Of a DNA stretch of 64,000 bases, positions 25,785-35,500 are shown piece after piece. The stretch's first letter is position 1. Each line of letters opens with the position of its first letter. A program made the translations under genes and the position numbers. The notes beneath the pieces are model-generated. The model searched no databases. It saw nothing but the letters and a program-made list of their open reading frames with translations, and was not told the origin of the DNA. The stretch comes from Emticicia sp. C21 (lineage in GTDB: Bacteria; Bacteroidota; Bacteroidia; Cytophagales; Spirosomataceae): assembly GCF_003418935.1 (NCBI RefSeq), contig NZ_QVMT01000001.1, positions 1,032,063-1,096,062 on the forward strand. The letters are read 5' to 3'.

Positions 25785-26791
25785 AATACAGGGAACGATA
25801 AAGATGCATAAAAATAGCCGTCTTTGCAGTAGGCGTTGAAACCAAAGTTATGAGGATACAACAAGTGTAATCGCTTCTGCAAATTAGCCAAACTTCGCCA
25901 TGTAGCTGATTTCTGGTTAAAAGTTTTGTTCCTGACTGAATATTGCAGGATACCATTTTTTAAGTTTAAGGATATTTCAGCTTCATTATCTTTTAGAGTT
26001 TTGTTTACGCCATGTTTAAAAACATTCTCCACAAAAGGTATCAATAGCATGGGGGGTACCAGAAAATGTCTGTCGGCAATGGTATTGTTAAAAGTCAGTT
26101 TTAATGGATTCACCATCCTTATTTGCTCCAATTCAATATAGTTCTTTAGAAACTGGATTTCTGTTTCCAATAATACTTTTTCTTTTGTAGCTTCATCTAC
26201 AAAATACCGCATCATATCCGATAGCTTGGCAATCATTTCTGAGGTTTTAGGTGAATTGCTTACACTTAGTGAATAAATATTATTGAGGGTATTGAACAAA
26301 AAATGTGGTTGAACCTGTGCTTTCAGCAGATTTAGCTCAGAGGTCAGTTGTTTGTTTTTCAGAATCTCCTGTGTATGCAACAAATCGACATATTCAATGG
26401 AAATACGAAGCAAAAACCCAAAGAGAAAGGCCAGAAACTGGGTCATTAATAAAAAAGAAAAATGAGTAAAATTCCATCCATAAAAGGTATGCCTGATAAA
26501 TACCCGGTTTAGCAGTTGGTCTTCAATAAACATTCTCAGAAAAACTGTCAACAATAAAAACGCAATTGAATACATGCCATACTCCCAATATCTGTTTTTA
26601 TGAAAGAACCTGATTATTAAATAATTAGCATTCCCATAAACAGCCGCCAAAAAGAAAACCACAAAAATATTGGCAGTTACGAATCCAATTTGCCATCTGT
26701 TTTTTTGGGTAAAGTACATGACAAGCATGGTATACACAATAAACCATAGTACTATCTGTATGCCTTTGAAATTGATTCGAGTCTGATTCAT
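25781..26791 (-). CDS. LytS-type sensor histidine kinase
   Basis: A 336-residue inner-membrane kinase. About four hydrophobic helices (residues 10-135) form the sensor, followed by a coiled coil and the His_kinase domain of the LytS type with H163 in QVQPHFLFNTLNN. The ATP-binding region has LLIPFVENVFKHG and a shortened C-terminal part in which the usual G-box (GxGLxN) is replaced by WRSLANLQKRL, so the ATPase lid looks altered. The partner is the downstream LytTR regulator. Confidence 0.9.
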   Translation of the reverse strand: MNQTRINFKGIQIVLWFIVYTMLVMYFTQKNRWQIGFVTANIFVVFFLAAVYGNANYLIIRFFHKNRYWEYGMYSIAFLLLTVFLRMFIEDQLLNRVFIRHTFYGWNFTHFSFLLMTQFLAFLFGFLLRISIEYVDLLHTQEILKNKQLTSELNLLKAQVQPHFLFNTLNNIYSLSVSNSPKTSEMIAKLSDMMRYFVDEATKEKVLLETEIQFLKNYIELEQIRMVNPLKLTFNNTIADRHFLVPPMLLIPFVENVFKHGVNKTLKDNEAEISLNLKNGILQYSVRNKTFNQKSATWRSLANLQKRLHLLYPHNFGFNAYCKDGYFYASLSFPVL

Positions 26792-26811
26792 ATTCGAATT
26801 TCTTTTTTTTT

Positions 26812-26853
26812 AGGCAATTATCCCAAATATTTCGATAGTTGCCTGTTTTTTTT
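26812..26853 (+). terminator. Terminator-like hairpin between divergent genes
   Basis: AGGCAATTATC (26812-26822) pairs with GATAGTTGCCT (26834-26844, one G-U) and is followed by eight T on the plus strand. No gene precedes it in that direction, because the kinase reads the other way. It may be an attenuator in a long leader, or block antisense transcription. Confidence 0.5.
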
Positions 26854-26957
26854 CGATGCTTTTCCAGGAAAATAAGTGGGTCGAAAAACCGAGCGAAACG
26901 GTCTAATAATTTTTTAACGCTTACGTCATAACCCTAATATTGCATAAAAAAACAATT

Positions 26958-27383
26958 ATGAAAAAGCTTGCTCTTCTATTACTGATAGGTTTTATGGCCT
27001 ATCAGCCATCTTATGCACAAAAAGACGCTTATGTGATAATGGACATTGTCAAGGTTAAAAACGGACTTTGGAATGAAGCCCTATACTTCTTTGAAAACAA
27101 CTGGAAACTGTATCGGGAAGATGCCATTAAACAAGGTATCATCAGCTCTTACAAACTGCTTGTCAACAAGGCTGATAGTGTCAGCAATAATATTGTGCTG
27201 ATTACCGAATACCCGGATAGCCTGTCCTACCGCAAAAGTGAAGAAAACTTTCGCCCGATTCTGAAAAAATTCCGTCCGAATGGCCCGGCTTATCTCAATG
27301 AGAAGAAGCGCAATGACTTTATGGAGATTGTGGTTTTCAACTCATATAGGGTATGGACAGACGATAAAGAAAAACGTAAATAA
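26958..27383 (+). CDS. Small secreted protein, ABM-like fold suspected
   Basis: No family recognised. The ATG at 26958 gives 141 residues with a signal peptide ending SYAQ. The mature part has the YVIMDIVKVKNGLWNEALYFF start and a VLITEYPDS strand, which resemble antibiotic-biosynthesis-monooxygenase-like (dimeric alpha-beta barrel) domains. It lies 166 bases from the divergent LytS kinase and 23 bases before the next secreted-protein gene, so it is part of a likely LytTR-controlled pair (inference). Confidence 0.7.
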   Translation: MKKLALLLLIGFMAYQPSYAQKDAYVIMDIVKVKNGLWNEALYFFENNWKLYREDAIKQGIISSYKLLVNKADSVSNNIVLITEYPDSLSYRKSEENFRPILKKFRPNGPAYLNEKKRNDFMEIVVFNSYRVWTDDKEKRK

Positions 27384-27406
27384 ACCATTCAAAAATTTAA
27401 TTAATC

Positions 27407-27835
27407 ATGCAAAAACTCACGCTTATTGTTTTCTGTCTTTTAACGCAATTCTCGGTTGCACTAGCACAAAAGTCAGACTTAGATTTAGTAAAAGAAACCG
27501 TACAGAATTATATGGATGGCGGTACTTATGGCGATACGGCCAAAATGGCTAAGGTGTTTCACCCGACTGCCTTTATGAAATTTGTGGATGTAAAAACCGG
27601 AGAGTTCAGAGATGTGCCTATTGCCAAATACCTGGAGGGCGGCAAAGCCAATGCAGGTAAAAAATCAGAACGCAATACCAAAATCCTGAACATCGATATT
27701 ACGGGAACAGCTGCCCAGGCAAAATTAGAATTAGAATACCCTACTTTTAAATTCATCGATTATTTCAATCTCCTGAAAATTAATGGAGAGTGGAAAGTTG
27801 TCAGTAAGATTTTCTTTAGGGAGGAAAAGAAATAA
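27407..27835 (+). CDS. Lumazine-binding/NTF2-like secreted protein
   Basis: A 142-residue protein with a signal peptide ending LAQ. The mature domain (about 22-142) looks like a lumazine-binding/SnoaL-like fold: LVKETVQNYMDGGTYGD, AKVFHPTAFMKF and the final GEWKVVSKIFF strand, typical of this Bacteroidota family. A ligand-binding or scavenging role is likely but not shown. It is cotranscribed with the preceding gene and ends at a strong terminator. Confidence 0.78.
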   Translation: MQKLTLIVFCLLTQFSVALAQKSDLDLVKETVQNYMDGGTYGDTAKMAKVFHPTAFMKFVDVKTGEFRDVPIAKYLEGGKANAGKKSERNTKILNIDITGTAAQAKLELEYPTFKFIDYFNLLKINGEWKVVSKIFFREEKK

Positions 27836-27862
27836 AATTTATACAGTTTGTTAGAAATCGTG

Positions 27863-27896
27863 AATCTATGTCAGAAATTCTGACATAGATTTTTTT
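27863..27896 (+). terminator. Rho-independent terminator
   Basis: AATCTATGTCAG (27863-27874) and its complement (27880-27891) close a five-base loop, followed by a run of T. It ends the secreted-protein pair. Confidence 0.88.
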
Positions 27897-28041
27897 ATTG
27901 CATTTTTCCAATAATTATCCAGCCAAAAATCGTAATTTGTTGCACTGAATCTTAACAAGGCTCTTTTGAGTCAAAATGAAAGACAATCACTCAACACCGG
28001 GCCTTGTAGGCTCAATTACTCAATATTAACCCCCTAAACGC

Positions 28042-29724
28042 ATGCGATATTCCCAACTCTTATCAGGCTTAATCACACTCTTCATGCTTAGTTCCTGCGA
28101 AGAAAAATCCGCTTACGACATTATCATTAAAAACGGCCTGGTTTATGACGGTAGTGGAGGCGAACCTCAGAAAGCTGATATTGCCATTATGGCTGATACC
28201 ATTGCTTTTATTGGTGATTTATCGGGACAAACAGGTACGAAACAAACCATTGATGCCAAGGGATTGGTAGTTTCCCCTGGTTTTGTTAATATGTTAAGTT
28301 GGAGTACTGAAAGTCTGATTCAGGATGGGCGTTCCTTAGGTGAAATCACACAAGGGGTTACGTTGGAGGTAATGGGTGAGGGTGATTCGATGGGGCCATT
28401 GAGCGATTCTGTGAAAGCCTACTCACAGAGATTACAAGGCGATATTAAATATAAAATTGAGTGGACTACTCTGGGTGAATACCTTAATTATTTAGAAAAA
28501 AGAGGGGTTTCTACTAACGTTGCTTCTTTCGTTGGGGCAGCTACTGTGCGAGCCAATGAATTAGGCTATGCTAACCGGCCAGCTAAACCGGAAGAATTGG
28601 AAAGAATGAAACAGCAGGTCAGAAAAGCGATGGAAGAAGGGGCTATGGGCGTAGGTTCGTCTCTTATTTATGTGCCCGGCACTTATGCTAATACTTATGA
28701 ACTGACTGAATTAGCCAAAGTGGCATCTGAATATGGCGGCATGTATATTTCGCATATCAGAAGTGAAGGAAATAAATTTGAAGAAGCGGTTAATGAAATT
28801 ATAAAAATAGGGAAAGATGCCAATATCCACTCCGAAATATACCATTTGAAAGCGGCAGGAAAAGATAATTGGTACAAACTGGATAAAGTGATTGCCAAAA
28901 TTGACAGCGCCCGCAAGGCTGGTATCAATATCACCGCCGATATGTACAATTACATTGCCGGAGCGACGGGTTTAGATGCGGCTATGCCGCCGTGGGTGCA
29001 AGAGGGGGGCTTACCTCAATGGAGAAGAAGGCTAAAAGAAGAGATTATCAGAAGAAGAGTGGGTGAAGAAATGCAGGCCAAACAAAACGACTGGGAAAAC
29101 CTTTGTCTGGCCGCTGGAGCAGATAAGACCTTATTGATTGGCTTCAAGCAGGATTCTCTGAAAAAATACATCGGTAAAACACTAGCCGAAGTAGCTGCCA
29201 TTCGCCACAAAACCTGGTATGAAACGGCTATGGATTTAGTAATTGACGATGATTCAAGAGTAGATGTGGTGTATTTTCTGATGAGCGAAGAAAATGTAAA
29301 AAAACAGATTCAGTTACCTTATATGAGTTTCTGCTCTGATGCGGCTTCTATGGCTCCCGAAGGTGTATTTCTAAAATCAAGTGCTCACCCAAGAGCTTAT
29401 GGTAGTTTTACCCGCCTGATAAGCAAATATGTGCGCGATGAAAAAGTGATTCCCTTGCAGGAGGCTGTCAGAAAATTATCTTCCTTGCCTTGCGACAATC
29501 TGAAAATTCAGAAAAGAGGACGGTTAAAAGTGGGTTATTATGCCGATGTATTGGCATTTGACTTAGGCAAAATGAAAGACAATGCCACGTTCGAAAAACC
29601 TCATCAACTATCAGAGGGGATGGTACATGTATTTGTAAATGGAAAACAGGTGTTGAAAAATGGTACTCATACGGGCGTAAAATCAGGCAGATTTGTGAAA
29701 GGGCCGGGATGGAAGAATAATTAG
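28042..29724 (+). CDS. D-aminoacylase-like amidohydrolase lipoprotein
   Basis: A 560-residue lipoprotein (lipobox LSSC, C19) of the N-acyl-D-amino-acid deacylase group of amidohydrolases. The order is a small beta-domain strand (YDIIIKNGLVYDGSGGE), a TIM barrel and a closing domain with the usual GYYADVLAFD. H residues in YISHIRSEG and IYHLKAAG and the aspartate in FCSDAAS match the tight metal site and base. However, the HxH motif after the first strand is replaced by NMLSW, and the Cys ligand segment reads EVMGEGDSM. The family usually hydrolyses N-acyl-D-amino acids, dihydropyrimidines or dipeptides in the periplasm; this variant's metal use is doubtful. Confidence 0.85.
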   Translation: MRYSQLLSGLITLFMLSSCEEKSAYDIIIKNGLVYDGSGGEPQKADIAIMADTIAFIGDLSGQTGTKQTIDAKGLVVSPGFVNMLSWSTESLIQDGRSLGEITQGVTLEVMGEGDSMGPLSDSVKAYSQRLQGDIKYKIEWTTLGEYLNYLEKRGVSTNVASFVGAATVRANELGYANRPAKPEELERMKQQVRKAMEEGAMGVGSSLIYVPGTYANTYELTELAKVASEYGGMYISHIRSEGNKFEEAVNEIIKIGKDANIHSEIYHLKAAGKDNWYKLDKVIAKIDSARKAGINITADMYNYIAGATGLDAAMPPWVQEGGLPQWRRRLKEEIIRRRVGEEMQAKQNDWENLCLAAGADKTLLIGFKQDSLKKYIGKTLAEVAAIRHKTWYETAMDLVIDDDSRVDVVYFLMSEENVKKQIQLPYMSFCSDAASMAPEGVFLKSSAHPRAYGSFTRLISKYVRDEKVIPLQEAVRKLSSLPCDNLKIQKRGRLKVGYYADVLAFDLGKMKDNATFEKPHQLSEGMVHVFVNGKQVLKNGTHTGVKSGRFVKGPGWKNN

Positions 29725-29754
29725 TGTATAACGATTTTTCAAATCGTTATACAC
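29724..29754. terminator. Shared bidirectional hairpin, ACGATTT family
   Basis: GTGTATAACGATTT, loop TTC, then the perfect complement (14-base stem). It overlaps the last base of the stop codon at 29724 and covers the stop codon of the convergent oxidoreductase (29747). It is related to the pair at 53453-53557. Confidence 0.8.
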
Positions 29755-31306
29755 TTAACAACACCCGCGCCGCATTTCTACCCGGAATACCGCTGACTGC
29801 ACCACCTCTGGCTGCACCTGAACCGCAGATGTAAATATGATCGTAGGGGGTTTCAATACCCCATTTACTAACGGCGTCGGCATTTTCGGCATAGAACCAT
29901 GATAAACCATTATGGAATATATTGCCTCTTGGCATTCCTAGTTCTTTTTCTAAATCTACCGAGCTTTTCGCTTCCAGGCATAGATTTCCGTTTTTGTCGG
30001 TAGCCAGACAGTTTTCTAAAGGTTCGGCTAAGTATTCATTTATGCCTTTCAGGAATTTTGCTACTACCTCTTTTTTGGCGGCTTCATTATCCTTTGTAAA
30101 CAATTCATAGGGTAAATCAAGCCCGAAGACCGTTAAGGTATGATAGCCCTGTTGTTGGAGTTCTTCTGATAAAATAGATGGATCAGTTAAGGTATGGCAA
30201 TAAATTTCGCAGGCAATCGGGTCAGGGATTTTGCCGGAAGAAGCCATATCAAAAGTACTTTCCATTTGCTCATACGATTGATTGATATGAAAAGTACCTG
30301 CAAAAGCCTGCTCTGGTTTTACATTTGAATCTTTTAATTGGGGTAGTCTTTTTAGTAGGAGATTAATTTTAAAAGCAGTCCCCTCTTCGGTAGGCTGGCT
30401 AGGTAATGGTATATTTCCTAAGAGTTTCTCTAGTACTTTGGGAGCAACATTGATTAGAATATCTTTCGCTATTACTTCATGCTCGCCTCCTTTGTTGCTA
30501 TAGATTACTTTCAGATTTTCTTCTCTTTCAATATGCTTTACTTCGGCATTTGTTTTGAGTTCTACGCCTAACTCAATAGCTTTTTCAATCAATTGCGCCA
30601 CCAGATTACCCATTCCTCCCTGAGGTACCCTCCATTCACCTGTTTTATTACCAATAATATGGTAGATAAAGGTCTTATTCTGCAATAAACTCACATCGTA
30701 AGCATGGGTATAGGAGCCTATCTTGGCATCTGTCATTAATACGCCGCGCAGAATATCCGATTTTACATACCTTTCAATCAATTCACCAATTGGTTCTTCT
30801 ACAAAGCTTTTCCAGAGTTCGGCTTGTCCATTTTCTTCAAAATAGGCTTTCCATTCTTCTTTACTTTTAAGAGGTAAAAGAAATGAGTCCCAGATTAAAC
30901 TGGCAAAGGTTTGTTGTTTTTGTAAAATGGTTTGATACCCCTCCCACTCTCTCTCGCCATAACCTAAATCTAAAACAGATTGCTTAGAAAGCTCTTCATT
31001 TATATTGCTAATGATTAATCCCTTGTGCCCACCCTCTTGTATATAGGGCGTATAAGAAGCCGTATCTCTGCGAAGTAGATTTACCTTAAGATTTAATTCT
31101 TCAAAAATCTCCTTTGGGAAAAGACTAACCAGATAAGAGTAACGGGAAAGGTATGCATCATAATCGGGAAAAACTCTTTGTGAGGTAGTTCCTCCGCCGA
31201 TATAATCGTTTTTTTCCAGAATCAGTACTTTCTTGCCTGCCTTCGCCAGATAACAGGCAGCTACCAGGCCGTTGTGTCCCCCTCCTATGATGATTGCGTC
31301 GTGCAT
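29747..31306 (-). CDS. FAD-dependent oxidoreductase, phytoene desaturase/PYROXD2-like
   Basis: A 519-residue flavoprotein with the N-terminal dinucleotide-binding motif IIIGGGHNGLVAACYLAKAGKKVLILEK and the C-terminal IYICGSGAARGGAVSGIPGRNAA segment of the amine oxidase/phytoene desaturase superfamily. The middle resembles the NAD(P)-dependent oxidoreductases related to mammalian PYROXD2. No carotenoid genes are next to it, so a desaturase role is not supported by context. It follows the peptidase C26-like gene on the same strand, 144 bases away, with a repeat tract between. Confidence 0.85.
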   Translation of the reverse strand: MHDAIIIGGGHNGLVAACYLAKAGKKVLILEKNDYIGGGTTSQRVFPDYDAYLSRYSYLVSLFPKEIFEELNLKVNLLRRDTASYTPYIQEGGHKGLIISNINEELSKQSVLDLGYGEREWEGYQTILQKQQTFASLIWDSFLLPLKSKEEWKAYFEENGQAELWKSFVEEPIGELIERYVKSDILRGVLMTDAKIGSYTHAYDVSLLQNKTFIYHIIGNKTGEWRVPQGGMGNLVAQLIEKAIELGVELKTNAEVKHIEREENLKVIYSNKGGEHEVIAKDILINVAPKVLEKLLGNIPLPSQPTEEGTAFKINLLLKRLPQLKDSNVKPEQAFAGTFHINQSYEQMESTFDMASSGKIPDPIACEIYCHTLTDPSILSEELQQQGYHTLTVFGLDLPYELFTKDNEAAKKEVVAKFLKGINEYLAEPLENCLATDKNGNLCLEAKSSVDLEKELGMPRGNIFHNGLSWFYAENADAVSKWGIETPYDHIYICGSGAARGGAVSGIPGRNAARVLLSV

Positions 31307-31310
31307 AAAC

Positions 31311-31466
31311 TATTGAGTGATTTAGTGATTAGATTGAATTGCGAATGGTGAATAGTGAATAAATTAAGTAGTTGTTTTCATCTTAGATTAATTGCGACAA
31401 TGTTCACCAGGATACACCATGTAACACAATTACTCTTTATTTTTTAGTAATCACTTATTCACTAAA
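31311..31466. repeat. Inverted AGTGATT repeat tract
   Basis: TTGAGTGATTTAGTGATT near 31314-31332 and its partial complement AATCACTTATTCACTAAA at 31451-31468 flank an AT-rich core. The second arm covers the last codons and stop of the C26 gene. Confidence 0.6.
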
Positions 31467-32158
31467 TTCCCCGCTGCTGCTTGAATGAAAACCTGTCTGA
31501 TGCGGTTATTGAAAGGGTTATCGGAATCTTCTATCCGCTCAGGATGCCATTGTACCAATGTCAGTGAATGGTCGTTTGAGGTTTTCCATTCCAGACCTTC
31601 AACTATTCCGTCCTCTGATAGTGAATTAATTATCAAATCTTCTGCTGGTGTATCCACTGATTGATGGTGTGCTGAATTTATTTCTCCTACCGTAGTTCCA
31701 GCAATTTTTGCTAGATATGAGCCAGGCGTAACCTCTATCTGATGATAGCGGTCTTTTCCCTCATAATACTTCGAATGGTTGTTCTTGCCGATGCTTGGGA
31801 TATCCCCTACCAGTGTTCCGCCTAAAAATACATTAGCAAATTGTAAGCCTCTGCAAATGCCTAATAACGGGACTTTGTTCTCAAAAACATATTCACAAAC
31901 TTTCCACTCAAACTCGTCTCGTTGCTCATCCATAAATGCTGGATTACACAGTGGCAGGTTGTCAGGTTTATTATAAAACCTTGGGTGAACGTCTTCTCCT
32001 CCTGTTAATAATATGCCATTACATTGGCTAATTTGTTCTAAATTATTTTCTTTGTACCCAAGTTTGATTATACGTATATTGTCGCTTTGGCATAATATCC
32101 ATTTTTCATAAATCGGGTGTTTTTCGCCGCAGTCGGTAATGCCAATTGTTAGTTTCAT
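31451..32158 (-). CDS. Peptidase C26-family gamma-glutamyl hydrolase-like protein
   Basis: From ATG 32158 (MKLTIGITDCGEKHP) the product has 235 residues; the longer frame to 32209 is rejected. The class I glutamine amidotransferase-like fold carries ILLTGGEDVHP, the nucleophile elbow GICRGLQFANVFLGG with Cys, and the catalytic His-Glu in QWHPERIED. This is the gamma-glutamyl-gamma-aminobutyrate hydrolase (PuuD)/C26 family. Its substrate could be a gamma-glutamyl amide; no putrescine genes are nearby. The last codons lie in the repeat arm. Confidence 0.88.
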   Translation of the reverse strand: MKLTIGITDCGEKHPIYEKWILCQSDNIRIIKLGYKENNLEQISQCNGILLTGGEDVHPRFYNKPDNLPLCNPAFMDEQRDEFEWKVCEYVFENKVPLLGICRGLQFANVFLGGTLVGDIPSIGKNNHSKYYEGKDRYHQIEVTPGSYLAKIAGTTVGEINSAHHQSVDTPAEDLIINSLSEDGIVEGLEWKTSNDHSLTLVQWHPERIEDSDNPFNNRIRQVFIQAAAGNLVNK

Positions 32159-32543
32159 CGAACAAATAGTAAAGAAATTAATATAAAATAGTGCTCTGTA
32201 TCCGCTCAATAATAAATATATTGATAAAAAAAGGATAACAGATTTAACATATTGTAAAGGCCTAGATGGTATGGTTTTTGAGCGCTAAAAACCAATTGCT
32301 CATACAAAAATTGTAATTTATTGAGCTAAAAACAAGTTGTTTGTAAATTTGCGGTTATAGCCGCTCTATTAATAAAATATAACTTTTGCCAAAATCTTTC
32401 TAAAAACACTACATCTGCTGCACACATCATTAATATTTAATGGATGTACTATTAAAATCTGATTTTATTAATGCCTGGATAAAATCAGTATAAACAAGGT
32501 TGTTTGATTGAGAGTTTTAAGTGGATTTATTTAACCAAGAAAC
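32159..32543 (+). promoter_or_regulatory. Gene-free regulatory region before the hybrid kinase
   Basis: An AT-rich stretch of 385 bases. TAAATTTG at 32344-32351 with ATTG 20 bases upstream (32320-32323) is a candidate promoter for the kinase, which would leave a leader of about 190 bases. Within it, CTGATTTTAT (32459-32468) and its complement (32479-32488) form a 10-base dyad with a 10-base spacer, 55 bases before the start codon. No small gene is visible. Confidence 0.5.
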
Positions 32544-35500
32544 ATGACAGCTTTATTACCTGTTCCAGCTAACGAAAAGGAAAGACTACAAGCCCTGAAA
32601 AATTACAATTTACTGGATTCGGTAAAGGAAGAAGAGTTTGACCGTCTGACCAGATTAGCTTCTATTATTTGTGGAGTACCTATATCTGTCATTTCGCTTA
32701 TAGATGAAGAGAGGCAGTGGTTTAAATCCAAGGTTGGTTTAGAAGATGATGAAACCAGTCGGGATATATCTTTCTGTCAGTATACAATTATGGACGAGGC
32801 GCTTTTTGCGGTAGAAGATGCTACAAAAGATGATCGGTTCAGAGATAATCCTTTGGTATTGGGTAATCCTAATATTCGGTTCTATGCAGGGTATCCACTA
32901 ATAGACCCGGATGGTTTTGCTTTAGGCTCTATGTGCGTAATTGATGATAAACCTCGTAAATTAAGCAAAGAACAGGAAGAAGCCCTTACTATACTTGCAC
33001 ATGAAGTTATTTCTCAGATTGTAGCCCGCAAGGAAAAAGAATCTTTGAAAGAGTATGAAACCCTCTTTAATCTTTCTAAAGATTTGATTTGTATAGCCGA
33101 AGACGGTCATTTTAAAAAGATTAATCCGGCATTTGAACAAACACTTGGCTGGTCGGATGAGGAATTAATAGAAAAGCCTATTCAGGAATTTATTCATCCT
33201 GATGATTTAGAGTTTTCGCGTGAGCAACTTAAAGCCCTCTCTGAAAATGTAAAAACTTTAACTGTAAACAACAGATATAAAACAGCTGATGGCAGCTATA
33301 AGCTGCTTCAATGGGTAGTTACAAGAGAGCCGGGCACCGGAGGTTCTTATGCCATTGGCCGTGATATTACGGAGCAAAACCGTATAGAGCAGGAATTGGT
33401 AGAAACCAAAAATATGCTGGAGTCTACCAACAGGGTAGCAAAAATAGGTGCATGGAAAGTAAATCTGGATACCCACGAAATAGCGTTTTCTGATATTACC
33501 AAAGAGATCTATGAAGTTGGGGCCGACTATGTACCTACGATAGAAAACAACATTTTGTTTGCTAATGCCAACAAAGAGGTGATTGAAGAAATGATCAGGG
33601 ATTCTATCGAAAATAGTTCATCTTTTGATACGGAGTTTCAGATCACTACTGCTAAAGGAAATAAGAAATGGATAAGAGCCGTAGGTAAAGCCGAACTTAG
33701 CAAAGGCAGACCTGCCATTCTTTATGGAACCTTACAGGATATTGATAAAGAGAAACAGGTCAGACTTGAATTAGATAAAGTTTATACCGAACTAAAAGCC
33801 ATATTAGATGCTGATTCGGGCATTGCGATTATCACAAGTGATGGCTATGGCAATATCAAGACATTTAATAAGGGTGCCGAGTTGATGTTAGGCTATAAAG
33901 CTGATGAAGTAATTGGTATCCATAAGGCGAATCTTTTCCATGACTCTGACGAGATTAATAAATATGCGCAAACTGTAACCGAGGAACTAGGCATTCAACT
34001 ACACGCTCCTGATGAATCTCTGATTGCTAAAGCGCGTTTAGGAACAACTGATACCAATGAGTGGACATATATCACAAAAGATGGAACCAGAATTACGGTT
34101 GAGCTATCACTAACACCACTTACCAATGGTGCGAAACAAATTACCGGATTTGTGGGCATTGCTAAAGATATCACAGCCAAGAAAATATGGGAGCGTAAGA
34201 TTATGCTCAGCGAAGAGCGCCATAGAGGTTTCTTCGAACACTCGCAGGGCTTAATGTGTACTCATGACCTGAAAGGCAGGTTCCTGACTGTTAATCCTGC
34301 CGGAGCGCAATTGTTGGGCTATTCGGCAGAGGAGTATCTGCAAAAAACCTTGTTCGATTTAGTGCCTGCTGAATATGCAGATGTAGTAAAGGCTTACCTG
34401 CACCAGATAAAAGAGCAGGGGTATTTTAAAGGTTTAATGAAAGTTCAGCACAGAGACGGTACTTTTAAAACCTGGATGTATAATAATATTTTATCTGAAC
34501 TGATAGATGGAGAAAAGTATGTAATAGGAAATGCGGTTGACATGACCGAGCGCATTCTGATAGAAAAGGAATTGATCAAAGCCAAAGTACAAGCCGAACA
34601 GAACGCACACGCAAAAGACGTATTCCTGGCTAATATGAGCCATGAAATACGTACGCCTATGAATGCGATTGTAGGGTTTGCCAATTTATTGAAAGATACA
34701 CCACTGAACGAAGAACAAGCCGAATTCCTATCCTATATCACTACCTCAACCGAGAATCTTTTAGGTATTATTAATGATATTCTGGATATTTCGAAAATTG
34801 AGTCGGGGCATATCGTAATTGAGGAAATACCTTTCAGCGTAAAAGAAATCGTGAGAACAGTAAAGAATATTCTGAAAGGTAAAGCCAACGATAAAGGTTT
34901 AGAGATAGATTGTTCGGTAGACGAAAGTATTCCTGCTACTTTATTAGGAGACCCAACCAGATTGAATCAGATATTGCTCAATCTCGCTAATAATGCGGTT
35001 AAGTTTACCACTAAAGGCTCGGTAAATATTATTGTTGAGCAGATTGGCGAAACTGAAACTGAAAGCACTGTTTCGTTTAAGGTGGTGGATACGGGTATTG
35101 GTATTCCGCAAGATAAATTGCAGATGATTTTTGACCGCTTTACTCAGGCCAACTCTGATACTACCCGCAAATATGGTGGTACGGGTTTAGGGCTAAGTAT
35201 CTCGAAATCGTTGGTAGAATTACAGGAAGGAACGCTTACCGTAGAAAGTGTGGCTGATGAGGGTTCAACTTTTGGATTTATACTCACTTATAAAAAAGTA
35301 AAAGAAGAAGAAAAGAGTAAAAATGTTAATAATAGCCAGCTTATTAGCGACAAAAAAGTTCATGTATTGTTGGTTGAAGACAATGTATTGAATCAGAAAC
35401 TGGCATTACGCGTGCTTGAAAAGTTCGGCTTTACCAGTGATCTGGCTCAGAATGGACGAATCGCCGTCGAGAAAGTCAGAGAGAATACCTATGATATTAT

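Noticed and set aside
26812-26844. Inverted GATARTTGCC as a LytTR binding site
   Set aside because: LytTR sites are direct repeats with a GTT core and 12-13-base spacing; these arms are inverted and mismatch the consensus.
29747-31306. Carotenoid biosynthesis cluster
   Set aside because: Only one desaturase-like flavoprotein is present; crtB/crtY/crtZ-type genes are absent and the sequence is closer to the PYROXD2-like group.
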